Of a DNA stretch of 64,000 nt, positions 16,883-25,732 are shown piece after piece; within the stretch, counting starts at the first letter, position 1; each line of letters starts with the position of its first letter. A model generated the notes under the pieces. It saw nothing but the letters and a program-made list of their open reading frames with translations. It ran no database searches and had not been told where the DNA came from. A program made the translations under genes and the position numbers. Source of the DNA: Leifsonia sp. TF02-11. Lineage in GTDB: Bacteria; Actinomycetota; Actinomycetes; Actinomycetales; Microbacteriaceae. The stretch spans positions 124,001-188,000 of the forward strand of contig NZ_JAGEKP010000024.1 of assembly GCF_017565305.1 (NCBI RefSeq), in the 5' to 3' direction.

Positions 16883-19531
16883 ATGACATTGACGTCTGTC
16901 TCGCGACGGTCGATGGCCAGGAAGAAGGGACGCAAGCCGGCACTCCTCGCGATCCTGGGCGCCGGCGCTGTCATCGTCTCCGCACTGGTCGCCGCTCCCG
17001 CACAAGCGGCGCCGGCGACCATCTTCTACGCGGCCCCCGACGGCAAGGACGCCGGACACTGCAGCCAGGCCATGCCGTGCTCCCTCGAACGTGCGCAGCA
17101 CGTCCTGCGCCCCTCCATCAAGCACGGCGACGTGACCGTCCAGCTCGCGGACGGCGTCTACCGCCTCTCGAAGCCGCTCACCTTCACTGCAGAAGACGGT
17201 GGCGGCGACAACACCGTGCACTGGGCGGCCGCCCCGGGAGCCCACCCCGAGATCACCGGAGCCTCGAGCGTGGGCGGTTGGACGCCGTCGAGCGCCGGCA
17301 CAGGAATCTGGCAGGCGCCGACTCCCGCCGGGCTCGACACCCGTCAGCTCTACGTGGACGGGGTGATCGCTCCGCGCGCCTCCATCAAGCTGGCCAACTC
17401 CGACGTCACCCCGACGCCGACCGGGCTGACGATCAACAACCCCGCGCTCGCCTCCCTCGCCGCTCTGCCCGACCAAGGGCGGATCGAGTTCGAGTCGCTG
17501 GGCGACTTCACCAACCGGTACTCGCCCGTGCAGAGCATCGTCGGCACCCGGATCACGATGGCTCAGCCGGCCTGGGACAACAACACCTGGGGCTGGGACA
17601 CCGTGCAGAGCTCGCTGCTCGCCGCGCCGACGTGGTATCTCGACAACTCTCTGGCGTTCCTCACGCAGACGAACCAGTGGTACATCGACCCGCAGGCCGG
17701 CACGCTCTACTACAAGCCGGCCGCCGGGGTCGATCCGAACACGCTCGACATCGAGCTGCCGCGCCTGCAGTCGCTCATCAGCATCGGCGGCACGTACGAC
17801 CAGCCGGTGCGTGGCCTCTCGTTCGAAGGCCTCCAGTTCTCCGGGACATCGTGGCTCGAACCCTCGACCGACGGGTACGCCGACCAGCAGAACGGGCTCT
17901 TCATCAAGGGCGCCTACGACTATCGACCGGCCGACGCCTTCACCAGCTGCGCGCGCGGCTGCGAGATGTTCGAGCGCGCTCGGACCAGCTGGTACCAGGA
18001 GCCAGGGGCGGTTCAGGTCTCGGCCGCGAGCCGGATCACCTTCACCGGCAACACCTTCACCAATCTCGGGTCGTCAGCGCTCGGCATCGGCAACGACGCC
18101 AACGCGACGACGACCGGGATCGGCTACGGCGCGAGCAGCATCCAGGTGACGGGCAACCGCTTCCTGGAGGACAGCGGCCACGGCATCTCGGTGGGCGGGG
18201 TCCTCCCCGACGCCCATCACCCGAGCGATCCGCGGATGACCAACAAGGACATCACGATCCAGGACAACACCGTCGACCGGGTCTCGGTGGACTACAAGGA
18301 CAACGGCGGCATCCTCAGCACCTACGTGACCAACGCGCAGATCCTGCACAACGAAGTCGCCAACGTGCCGTACGACGGAATCGACACCGGCTACGGCTGG
18401 GGCATCAATGACGCGGGGGGCTCGAACGACTACGTCGATCGCGGCTACTACACGTACAACACCCTCTACACCACGCCGACCACGCTCAAGGACAACCGCG
18501 TGGAGGGCAACCTGGTTCACAACACCAAGGCCCGATTCGCCGACGGCGGCACGCTGTACAACCTGTCGGCCAGCCCCGGCAGCGTCGTCGACAAGAACTA
18601 CCTGTTCAACATCTCCGGCGTCGGGCTCTACCTCGACGAGGGGTCCCGGTCGATGACGTACGAGAACAACGTCGTGCAGGGCGGTTCATTTGTGTTCACC
18701 AACGCGTACAGCCTGCGAAACAACACGAGTGACAACGTCATCCAGAACAACTGGTACAACTCCGGAGGCGTCTCGGCGCCGAACGCCGCAGCGCACAACA
18801 ACACCCTGGCGAACAACGTCAAGGTGTCCGCGGCGAACTGGCCCCAGGCTGCGCGTGACGTGATGTGCGCGGCCGGCGTCGCGCCGCAGTACCGCACGGC
18901 GCTCAACGCCAACCTGTTCGGCCTCGCCGGCTGCCCGGTGTCGTCGCCCGTGGCGCCGGGCTTCGCGACCGCGAGCGCCTCGGCGGCCGGCACGTACTTC
19001 GGCCAGACCGGCGGGACCTTCGGGATCGCCGCGGCGGGAGCCGACGTGTGGGGCGCGGGCGGTCAGCACGACGACCAGTACGGGGCGATCTACCGGGCCG
19101 GCTCGCTGGCCTCCGGGTCGAGCGTGTCGGCACGTGTGGTGTCGGTGAACGATGCCAACGCGTGGGCGAAGTCCGGGGTGGTCGTGCGCAACGACCTGAC
19201 CAAGGCCGGTACCTCGGCGGGCTACGCCGTGGTCGCGGTGACCGCGCGCAACGGAGTCGACTTCGAGTGGGACTCCAACGGCGACGGTTACCTGGACTCG
19301 AGCGCCCACGCCGCGATCGACGTCTTCCGTCCGATCTGGGTGAAGCTGAGCCGCTCGGGGACCTCGTTCACCGCGTCGTACTCGTACGACGGCGCGAACT
19401 ACGTCCCGATCGGCTCCCCGGTCACGCTATCGACGGCCGCGGCAACCCAGGACGCGGGGATACTCTCGACCTCGCACGACGTGACCCAGTCCGCGATCAA
19501 CCAGTTCGATTCGGTGGCCGTCGGTCGCTGA
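16883..19531 (+). CDS. Secreted right-handed beta-helix glycoside hydrolase, GH141-like (candidate alpha-L-fucosidase)
   Basis: 882 residues from ATG 16883; an in-frame ATG at 16829 overlaps the operator and is unlikely. Signal peptide: RKKGRK, hydrophobic AILGAGAVIVSALVAAP, cleavage at AQA. Residues about 40-690 are a parallel beta-helix with the opening FYAAPDGKDAG, then GIWQAP, RQLYVDG and WYIDPQAGTLYYKP blocks that I associate with GH141-type proteins. Repeated NxxxNNxV coils follow. The last 180 residues form a DUF1349-like concanavalin domain (VKLSRSGTSFTASYSYDG). GH141 includes the alpha-L-fucosidase BT1002, and release of fucose outside the cell would suit the adjoining catabolic genes. 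Polysaccharide lyase activity is an alternative. Confidence 0.8.
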   Translation: MTLTSVSRRSMARKKGRKPALLAILGAGAVIVSALVAAPAQAAPATIFYAAPDGKDAGHCSQAMPCSLERAQHVLRPSIKHGDVTVQLADGVYRLSKPLTFTAEDGGGDNTVHWAAAPGAHPEITGASSVGGWTPSSAGTGIWQAPTPAGLDTRQLYVDGVIAPRASIKLANSDVTPTPTGLTINNPALASLAALPDQGRIEFESLGDFTNRYSPVQSIVGTRITMAQPAWDNNTWGWDTVQSSLLAAPTWYLDNSLAFLTQTNQWYIDPQAGTLYYKPAAGVDPNTLDIELPRLQSLISIGGTYDQPVRGLSFEGLQFSGTSWLEPSTDGYADQQNGLFIKGAYDYRPADAFTSCARGCEMFERARTSWYQEPGAVQVSAASRITFTGNTFTNLGSSALGIGNDANATTTGIGYGASSIQVTGNRFLEDSGHGISVGGVLPDAHHPSDPRMTNKDITIQDNTVDRVSVDYKDNGGILSTYVTNAQILHNEVANVPYDGIDTGYGWGINDAGGSNDYVDRGYYTYNTLYTTPTTLKDNRVEGNLVHNTKARFADGGTLYNLSASPGSVVDKNYLFNISGVGLYLDEGSRSMTYENNVVQGGSFVFTNAYSLRNNTSDNVIQNNWYNSGGVSAPNAAAHNNTLANNVKVSAANWPQAARDVMCAAGVAPQYRTALNANLFGLAGCPVSSPVAPGFATASASAAGTYFGQTGGTFGIAAAGADVWGAGGQHDDQYGAIYRAGSLASGSSVSARVVSVNDANAWAKSGVVVRNDLTKAGTSAGYAVVAVTARNGVDFEWDSNGDGYLDSSAHAAIDVFRPIWVKLSRSGTSFTASYSYDGANYVPIGSPVTLSTAAATQDAGILSTSHDVTQSAINQFDSVAVGR

Positions 19532-19538
19532 GCGAAGG

Positions 19539-19570
19539 CGAGGGCGGTGGGCGGGAGCCCACCGCCCTCG
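19539..19570. terminator. Bidirectional terminator between convergent genes
   Basis: A perfect 14-bp stem, CGAGGGCGGTGGGC with its complement, closes a GGGA loop. It lies between the GH141-like gene on the plus strand and the ABC ATPase on the minus strand and could serve both. Confidence 0.8.
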
Positions 19571-19588
19571 TTCCGTGGGTTGCGGCCC

Positions 19589-20365
19589 TCAGCCGCTGTG
19601 CACCCGCGCCAGGTACTGGCGGGTCGCCTCTTCGCGGGGGTCGCCGAAGATCTGCTCGGGCGGTCCCTGCTCCAGGAGCACACCGTCGTGGAGGAAGATG
19701 ATGTGGTCGGCGACGGTGCGCGCGAAGTGCATCTCGTGCGTCGTCATCAGGATGGTGGAGCCGGCCGCCTTCAGCTCGGTCACCAGGTCGAGCACCTCGC
19801 CGACGAGCAGCGGGTCGAGGGCGCTGGTGATCTCGTCCAGGAGCAGCAGCTCCGGGTTGGTCACGATCGCGCGGATGATCGCGACGCGCTGCTGCTGGCC
19901 GCCGGAGAGCCGGTCGGGGAAGTCCTTGACCTTCCCGCCCAGGCCGATGCGCTCCAGCCACTGCACGGCCGTCGCCTCCGCCTCCGCCCGCGGGATGCCG
20001 TGCACCTTGCGGCTGGCGAGGGTCACGTTGTCGAGCACGCTCAGGTGCGGGAACAGGTTGAACTGCTGGAAGACCACGCCGATGCGTGCGCGCGTGCGGT
20101 CCACGTCGATGCGCGGATCGCTGATGTCCTCGCCCTTGAGGAAGATGCGGCCGTCGTCGATCTGCTCCAGCAGGTTGATCGTCTTGAGCAGCGTCGACTT
20201 GCCGGAGCCGCTCGCGCCGATCGCGACGACGACCTGGTGCCGGTCGACCTCCAGGTCGATGCCCCGCAGCACAGGGGTGTCGCCGAAGCTCTTGTACAGG
20301 CCCTCGACGCGCAGGACGACGTCGGAGGCCGGGACGCCGGGTGCGGGGGTCTGGGACGCGGTCAC
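19589..20365 (-). CDS. Polar amino acid-type ABC transporter ATP-binding protein
   Basis: 258 residues from a GTG at 20365 that overlaps the permease stop. Walker A GASGSGKST, Q-loop FQQFNLFPHL, signature LSGGQQQR, Walker B LLLLDEITSALDP and the H-loop THEMHFA are all intact. The FNLFPHLSVLDNVT block is typical of GlnQ/HisP-type ATPases. Last gene of the six-gene operon beginning at 25686. Substrate is probably an amino acid or an amino-acid conjugate. Confidence 0.93.
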   Translation of the reverse strand: MTASQTPAPGVPASDVVLRVEGLYKSFGDTPVLRGIDLEVDRHQVVVAIGASGSGKSTLLKTINLLEQIDDGRIFLKGEDISDPRIDVDRTRARIGVVFQQFNLFPHLSVLDNVTLASRKVHGIPRAEAEATAVQWLERIGLGGKVKDFPDRLSGGQQQRVAIIRAIVTNPELLLLDEITSALDPLLVGEVLDLVTELKAAGSTILMTTHEMHFARTVADHIIFLHDGVLLEQGPPEQIFGDPREEATRQYLARVHSG

Positions 20366-21246
20366 ACCGTGCCTCCGATCTGTTCGCGCTTCTGCGCCCG
20401 CGCCGACAGCCAGTCGGTGAGGCGGATGAGCGGCCAGCTGATCGCGACGAACAGCAGTCCGGCCACGATGTACGGCGTGAAGTTGTAGGCGTCCGCCGAC
20501 GCGATCTGGGCGGCTCGCACCGCGTCGACGGCGCCGAGCACCGAGACCAGACCGACGTCCTTCTGCATCGAGACGAAGTCGTTGACGAGCGCCGGCGTCA
20601 CCTTGCGGACACCCTGCGGCAGGACGACCAGGCGGAGCATCTGCGCGTGCGACAGCCCGAGCGAGCGCGCCGCCAGGCGCTGCGACGGGTGCACGGCCTC
20701 CATGCCCGCACGGAGCACCTCTGCCACGTAGGCGGAGTAGGTGAGGATGAGCGCGATCGTGCCCCAGAACTCCGGCGGCATGCGGGGGATGACGCCGAGC
20801 GCCGGGATGCCGAAACCGACCAGGTAGAGCACGATGATCAGCGGCATCCCGCGGAACAGGTCGGTGTAGACCGTCGCGATGACCCGCAGCGGGAAGAACA
20901 CCGGGCCGCGCAGGGTGCGCACGATCGCGAGCAGTGTCCCGAAGATCGCGACGCCGATCGCGGCGTAGAACAGGATCTGGATGTTCAGCCAGAGGCCGAG
21001 CAGGATCGAGCCGAGGAACTCCCAGCCGACCTTCACGTTGAAGAACGACTGCTGCACGAGCGCCCAGCCCGGCGTGTTCACCACGGTCAGCCACACCAGC
21101 ACCGCGAGCACGATGGTGCTCGCGAGACTGATCAGCACCGACCGGCCGGACTGCTTGGCGCGGAACGCTCGGCGGTCCAGCTCGATCGCGCTCACCGGCG
21201 TGCCGTCGAGCCTGGTCTGCTGCTGCTGAACCGTTCGCCGGCTCAC
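20362..21246 (-). CDS. Amino acid ABC transporter permease, HisM/GlnP type
   Basis: 294 residues with a basic N-terminal 35 residues and about five membrane helices. It contains the polar-amino-acid permease motif LRAGMEAVHPSQRLAARSLGLSHAQMLRLVVLPQGVR (EAA loop) and LFRGMPLIIVLYLVGFG. GTG start at 21246. It lies 37 bp after the binding-protein stop and overlaps the ATPase start by 4 bp. A single permease implies a homodimer. Confidence 0.92.
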   Translation of the reverse strand: MSRRTVQQQQTRLDGTPVSAIELDRRAFRAKQSGRSVLISLASTIVLAVLVWLTVVNTPGWALVQQSFFNVKVGWEFLGSILLGLWLNIQILFYAAIGVAIFGTLLAIVRTLRGPVFFPLRVIATVYTDLFRGMPLIIVLYLVGFGIPALGVIPRMPPEFWGTIALILTYSAYVAEVLRAGMEAVHPSQRLAARSLGLSHAQMLRLVVLPQGVRKVTPALVNDFVSMQKDVGLVSVLGAVDAVRAAQIASADAYNFTPYIVAGLLFVAISWPLIRLTDWLSARAQKREQIGGTV

Positions 21247-21283
21247 GCGGGAGCCCCGGCGATCGCGGCGGGAGGGCGTCCGA

Positions 21284-22132
21284 TCACTTGAAGACCGGGA
21301 CGTTCACCGTCGTCGACAGCCACTTCTTGGTGATCGCGTCGAGCTCGCCGCTCGAGCGGAGCGCATCGACGGCCTCGCTGACCTTCTTGGTGTTCGGCGA
21401 GTCCTTGGGCAGCACGATGCCGAACTGGTCGCCGCCCGAGTTGTCGGCGAACTGCCCGCTCACGACCCCGTTGTCGATCTGCGAGGCGGAGAGGTAGAAG
21501 GCGGTCGGGAGGTCGGTCGCGACCGCGTCGACCTGGCCGGTCTTGAGAGCGAGCACCGCGTCGTCGTTGGAGTTGAAGACGGAGATGTTGTCGCCCCCGA
21601 CCTCCTTCTTCACGAGCGTCAGGGTGGTGGTCGCGGTCGCAACGCCGATCTTGATCTTCTTGAGGCCCTCCACCGAGGTCACCGAAGCGGCCGGCGACGA
21701 CTTCGTGGTCACCAGCGCCTGGCTGGTCGTGTAGTACGGCGACGAGAAGTCGACGGCCTTCTTGCGGTCGGCCGAGATCGTGAACTGCTGGATGTTGAGG
21801 TCGAAAGTCTTCGGTCCCGGCGCGATGGCGCTGTCGAAGGTGGTGCGGGTCCAGACGACGTCGCTCTTGGCGAAGCCGAGCTTCTCGGCGACGGCGTAGG
21901 CGACGGCGGCCTCGAAGCCTTGGCCGCTCTGCGGCTTGTCGTCGATGACCCACGGCGAGTAGGCCGGCTGGCCGGTCGCGATCGTGAGCTTGCCCGCGGT
22001 CTGCGTCTGCAGGCCGTGGCTCGACGCGCCGCTGCTCGACGGGGTCGAGCTGCAGGCGGCCAGGGCGGCGACGACGACCGCGGCGCCGACGGCGGCGAGC
22101 ACACGGGTGAAGCGGGAGGAGGCTGCGGACAC
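21284..22132 (-). CDS. Amino acid ABC transporter substrate-binding lipoprotein
   Basis: 282 residues. GTG at 22132 has AAAGGTG 6 bases upstream. Lipobox LAAC at about residue 25, followed by a Ser-rich linker. Family 3 solute-binding features include GKLTIATGQPAYSPWV, the RKKAVDFSSPYYTTSQALV ligand-site block and KIGVATATTT. Family 3 proteins usually bind alpha-amino acids through Arg and Asp contacts. The ligand could therefore be an amino acid thioether such as methionine, homocysteine or S-adenosylhomocysteine derivatives, as the downstream-processing enzymes in the operon suggest; this is inference. Confidence 0.92.
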   Translation of the reverse strand: MSAASSRFTRVLAAVGAAVVVAALAACSSTPSSSGASSHGLQTQTAGKLTIATGQPAYSPWVIDDKPQSGQGFEAAVAYAVAEKLGFAKSDVVWTRTTFDSAIAPGPKTFDLNIQQFTISADRKKAVDFSSPYYTTSQALVTTKSSPAASVTSVEGLKKIKIGVATATTTLTLVKKEVGGDNISVFNSNDDAVLALKTGQVDAVATDLPTAFYLSASQIDNGVVSGQFADNSGGDQFGIVLPKDSPNTKKVSEAVDALRSSGELDAITKKWLSTTVNVPVFK

Positions 22133-22208
22133 GGGAGCACCTTTCAGACGGTCTCGGGCGACCAAATCATTCGATGGTAGAGGGAAACGTCGCGTGCGCG
22201 CGCGACGA

Positions 22209-22721
22209 TTACGGATTATGTACGTCGTGCAGGGTGAAATCGTCGAAGCTGAACCCCGGCGAGACGACGCAGCTGACCAGGGTCTCGCCGTCGGAGGGCA
22301 GCGTGCGCTGCCACACACCCGCCGGCACGAGCGCTTGAGCGCGCTGGCCCGCTGCTTCGTCCGCGCCGAGCGTCAGGACCTCCCCGGCCGCGGGGGCGTC
22401 GCCGTCGCCGCCCAGCTGCAGGGCCAGCGTGTCGGGGCCGTGCCACAGCCAGAGCTCGTCGGAGGTGACGACGTGCCACGCCGACGCCTCCCTCGGCGGC
22501 AGCAGGAAGTAGATCAGGGTCGCGGCCGGGCGGTCGCCGCGCTCGGTGGCGACGACGGCGTCCGCCGCCCACGTGCGGCGGTACCAGCCGCCCTCGGGGT
22601 GCGGCTCCAGGCCGAGCGCGAGCGCCCGGGACGGCGGCACCACCCACTCGATGAGTTCGCCGGAGACCGTGCGCCTGGCGACAGGCTGCACGGGCTCGAC
22701 AGGCTCCACCGACTCGCTCAT
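22209..22721 (-). CDS. Cupin_5 (DUF985) family protein
   Basis: 170 residues. Cupin motif pieces are HPEGGWYRRTW, LIYFLLPP, SAWHVVTSDELWLWHGPD and PSDGETLVSCVVSPGFSFDDF, the order seen in the DUF985 cupin family. Members are small beta-barrel proteins, often sugar-binding or of unknown function. The start overlaps the stop of the amidohydrolase by 4 bp, and 76 bp separate it from the transporter gene that follows. Function in the operon unknown. Confidence 0.88.
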   Translation of the reverse strand: MSESVEPVEPVQPVARRTVSGELIEWVVPPSRALALGLEPHPEGGWYRRTWAADAVVATERGDRPAATLIYFLLPPREASAWHVVTSDELWLWHGPDTLALQLGGDGDAPAAGEVLTLGADEAAGQRAQALVPAGVWQRTLPSDGETLVSCVVSPGFSFDDFTLHDVHNP

Positions 22722-24046
22722 GAGCTCACCTCCGCGTTCACCCGTGGCCCGGTCCACGACGGGGCCGACCAGCGCGTGTCGCCGCCGATGACCGTGGCGG
22801 CGACCCGCCCGGCGCCGGCCTCCACCAGCTCCGCCAGGGTGTCGCCCACCCGGCCGACCGGCACGTCGAAGAACGAGAGGTCGGCGAGTGCGCCGACGGC
22901 GAGGTGGCCGATGCGGGCCGGGCCGATGTCCAGACCGAGAGCGTGGGCGCCGCCGAGGGTGGCGGCGGACAGCAGCCGGCTGTGCAGGTCGCGCCGCGTG
23001 TAGCCCTGCTCCCTGGCGATCCGGTGCAGCGCGGCGACGTCGCTCATCAGGTCGAGCGAGGGGCTGGACGACAGGGAGTCCGTGCCGACGGCGATCGCGC
23101 TCCCCTCCTTCAGGTACGCGGCGACGGGAGGCGGCGCGAGACCGATGACCTCGTTGGAGCGCGGGCAGAGCGCGACGGACGTTCCGCGCGCACGCAGCAG
23201 CGCGCGGTCCTTCGCCGTCATGTAGACGCCGTGGGCGACGTGGCAGTCGGGCCCGAGCACGCCGAGCCGATCCACGAACTCCGTCGCGCCGGTGCCGAAG
23301 CCGAGCGAGCGCAGGGCGCGGAAGCTCTGCACCCCGACGAAGTGCCAGGCGCGGTGGGTGTCGCCGCCCTCGGTGTCGAGCCGCTCCTCCTCGAAGGCGG
23401 ACTCGCCGAGATGGATGTGCAGCCGCTGGCCGCGCTGCCGCACGATGTCCGGCATGTCGAGGAGCGGAACGGTGTCGAGCGAGTAGGGGGCGTGCGGCGA
23501 CAGGCCGGCGCCGGGAGTCGCCGGGATACCCTCCAGATCGGCGATGACCTGCTCGCGACCGCGCTCGTTCCATTCGGCGGTCTCCCAGTTCATCACCTCC
23601 CAGAACGCGATGCCGCGGAGCCCCGCGACATGGAGGACGTCGGAGGCCTCCCGGTCGGTGACGATGTCGGCGACGGCGGTGACGCCGTGTCGGATCAGCT
23701 CGTCGGCGCCCAGCAGTGCATCGGCCCGCCAGTCGTGCGGCCGCTCGTAGACGACCGTGAACGCGTCGGCCCAGTCGTCGAAGCCGGAGTACTGCCCCGC
23801 GCCCACCTCGGCCATGCCGGTGTACTGCAGGTGGGAGTGCGCGTTCACGAGGCCGGGCAGCAGAGCGCCGTCCCACCAGTGCTCGAGGTAGGGCACGTCC
23901 TGCTGCTCCAGCGAGTCGATCACCCAGCGCCGCTCGCCGACGTGCAGGATCCGCCCGTCCGCGACGGCGACCGCCCCGCGCAGGATCGGCGGCGCCGTCA
24001 TCGGGACGACGAGGCCGGCCGAGAAGACGGTGACGTCGCCCCTCAT
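22718..24046 (-). CDS. Amidohydrolase of the MTA/SAH deaminase-chlorohydrolase family
   Basis: 442 residues. Metal and catalytic motifs of the family are present: LLPGLVNAHSHLQYTGM (HxH), HIHLGESAFEEER (HxH-type His with Glu), CHVAHGVYM (His) and AVGTDSLSSSPSLDL (Asp). The small C-terminal beta domain contains the LAVGALADLSFFDV closing motif. The family deaminates 5-prime-methylthioadenosine, S-adenosylhomocysteine or related purine nucleosides, or other aminated rings. It is coupled by 4-bp overlaps to the SAH-hydrolase homologue upstream and the cupin downstream, which favours an adenosyl-thioether substrate. Confidence 0.87.
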   Translation of the reverse strand: MRGDVTVFSAGLVVPMTAPPILRGAVAVADGRILHVGERRWVIDSLEQQDVPYLEHWWDGALLPGLVNAHSHLQYTGMAEVGAGQYSGFDDWADAFTVVYERPHDWRADALLGADELIRHGVTAVADIVTDREASDVLHVAGLRGIAFWEVMNWETAEWNERGREQVIADLEGIPATPGAGLSPHAPYSLDTVPLLDMPDIVRQRGQRLHIHLGESAFEEERLDTEGGDTHRAWHFVGVQSFRALRSLGFGTGATEFVDRLGVLGPDCHVAHGVYMTAKDRALLRARGTSVALCPRSNEVIGLAPPPVAAYLKEGSAIAVGTDSLSSSPSLDLMSDVAALHRIAREQGYTRRDLHSRLLSAATLGGAHALGLDIGPARIGHLAVGALADLSFFDVPVGRVGDTLAELVEAGAGRVAATVIGGDTRWSAPSWTGPRVNAEVSS

Positions 24047-25686
24047 GCGATGCTCCCGAAGCGCGGCCAGAGCGGTACGGGGGCCGCGGGCGCGGCCGCG
24101 TCGTCGATCCGGAGGCCGGCCGCGGCGAGCGCCTGGGCCGCCACCGCGTCGTCCGCGGCAGCGGGCAGCGGATGGACGCCCGGCGTGAGGGTCCCCGCCG
24201 TCTCGACGAGGTGGCGGATGGCCGACAGCTGCACGGCGAACGACAGGTCCATGATCTCGATGGGGTTGCCCTCTCCGGCTGTCACGTTGATGCAGCCGCC
24301 GCCGTCGAGGAGCTCGACGCTCGTGCCGCCGGGGAACGCGATCCGCTCGCGCTTCCAGCCGATGACCTCGCGGGTCGCGCCGGCCGCGAGGGCGTCGTCC
24401 ACGGCCACCTCCTGCGGCACGCCCCCGGCGACGGCGACGACCGCCGACGGCGGGCAGGCCCGGAGGACGTCGAGACCGATCGTGTCGCGCACTCCGGTCG
24501 CGGACACCACCAGGTCGGCCGCGGCCACCGCCTCCACGAGCCGCGACACCCGGAACCCGTCGTAGCTCGCCGCCAGCGCGCGCACCGGGTCGGGCTCGGC
24601 GACCACGACCGCCGCGCCGAGCGCCCGCGCGTGCCGGGCGACCCCTTCGCCGACCGGCCCGTAGCCCGCGACGACGACGGCAGCGCCGAAGAGGTCGAGA
24701 CCGGTCAGACCGAGGATCGTGAACAGGCAGGACTGGCCGGTGCCGTAGCGGTTGTCGAAGAGCGTCTTGCTGCGCGCGTCGTTCACCGCGACGACGGGGA
24801 TGCGCAGGAGTCCCTCCGCGGCCATCGCCCGCAGCGGACGCAGGCCGCTGGTGGTCTCCTCCGCCGCGCCGATCATGCCGTCGAGGAGGCGCGGCGCCGC
24901 CTCGTGGGCCAGCCGGATCACGTGCGAACCGTCGTCGACGAGCACGGCCGGGCGCTCCTCGAGGAACGCCATCGCGAGCGCCCGGTGCTCGTCGGGCCCC
25001 GCGGCGGCCCTGGCGTGGACGCGGAGGCCGGCCTCCCGGAGCGCGTCGGCCACGTCGTCGTCGGTCTCGTCGGGGTGGGAGAACACCGCGACCTCGGCGC
25101 CCGCGTCGCGGAGCATCAGTGCGAGCACGGCCGTCTTCGGCTCAAGCACCATGCTGACGCCGATGCGCACGCCGCGGACGGTGCCGTCCTCCGCCAGCTG
25201 TGCGGCCAGCCGCGCGGACGCGGGCATGAACCGCCGCGCCCAGGCGATCCGGTCGGCGGCGGCGCTCTCGTGCGGGCCGTGCCGGGTGTCGTCGAGTCGC
25301 ACGACGACGACGTGCGGGAGGGAGGTCGCCCGGACGCCCGCGCGCAATTGGTCGGCCCGCGCGCTGTCGTCGGCGACCGCCGTGCCGTCCGGGGTCGCGT
25401 CCACGAGCACGAGCGGCCGGTCGGGGTCCGGGGCCAGCGCGTCGAGGTCGCGCGGCAGGAGCGGCGTCCCGCCTTCGCCGCTGACGAAGAGGTAGTCGGG
25501 CGTCTCGCCGGCGGCGACCCTGCGCGCACCGATCGCCGTCAGCAGGGCGACCAGCGCCTCCGAGTTCGGCCCGGCGCCGCGGACGTCGAAGCGCCGTCCG
25601 GCGATGGAGAGGTTCGTCGTCTCCGCGAAGCCGAGGATGACGGACGCCGCCCACTGCCGGGGGCTCCGGCTCGCCACCTCGAACAC
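24043..25686 (-). CDS. Divergent S-adenosylhomocysteine hydrolase homologue (candidate S-inosylhomocysteine hydrolase)
   Basis: 547 residues with about 100 extra N-terminal residues compared with ordinary SAH hydrolase. Conserved parts: EETTSG (276-281), NDARSKTLFDN (302-312, retaining the catalytic Asn, Lys, Asp and Asn of the family), the NAD fold GYGPVGEG (341-348) with E364, and GEGNPIEIMDLSFAVQ near 471-486. Changed parts: the adenine-contact block normally HMTxxTAVL reads VLEPKTAVL (180-188), and the usual GHP is GNP (473-475). The fold and redox chemistry look intact but base recognition altered. The neighbouring deaminase suggests hydrolysis of S-inosylhomocysteine. GTG start at 25686 lacks a clear ribosome site, so the exact N-terminus is uncertain. 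Confidence 0.82.
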   Translation of the reverse strand: MFEVASRSPRQWAASVILGFAETTNLSIAGRRFDVRGAGPNSEALVALLTAIGARRVAAGETPDYLFVSGEGGTPLLPRDLDALAPDPDRPLVLVDATPDGTAVADDSARADQLRAGVRATSLPHVVVVRLDDTRHGPHESAAADRIAWARRFMPASARLAAQLAEDGTVRGVRIGVSMVLEPKTAVLALMLRDAGAEVAVFSHPDETDDDVADALREAGLRVHARAAAGPDEHRALAMAFLEERPAVLVDDGSHVIRLAHEAAPRLLDGMIGAAEETTSGLRPLRAMAAEGLLRIPVVAVNDARSKTLFDNRYGTGQSCLFTILGLTGLDLFGAAVVVAGYGPVGEGVARHARALGAAVVVAEPDPVRALAASYDGFRVSRLVEAVAAADLVVSATGVRDTIGLDVLRACPPSAVVAVAGGVPQEVAVDDALAAGATREVIGWKRERIAFPGGTSVELLDGGGCINVTAGEGNPIEIMDLSFAVQLSAIRHLVETAGTLTPGVHPLPAAADDAVAAQALAAAGLRIDDAAAPAAPVPLWPRFGSIA

Positions 25687-25732
25687 GCGATCAGCATATC
25701 GGTCGGCGGCATCCTCCCGCCGAGGGGCACGT

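Noticed and set aside
21243-21953. Additional genes antisense or out of frame to the amino-acid binding protein
   Set aside because: Arg/Gly-rich shadow translations without motifs; the binding protein frame is clear.
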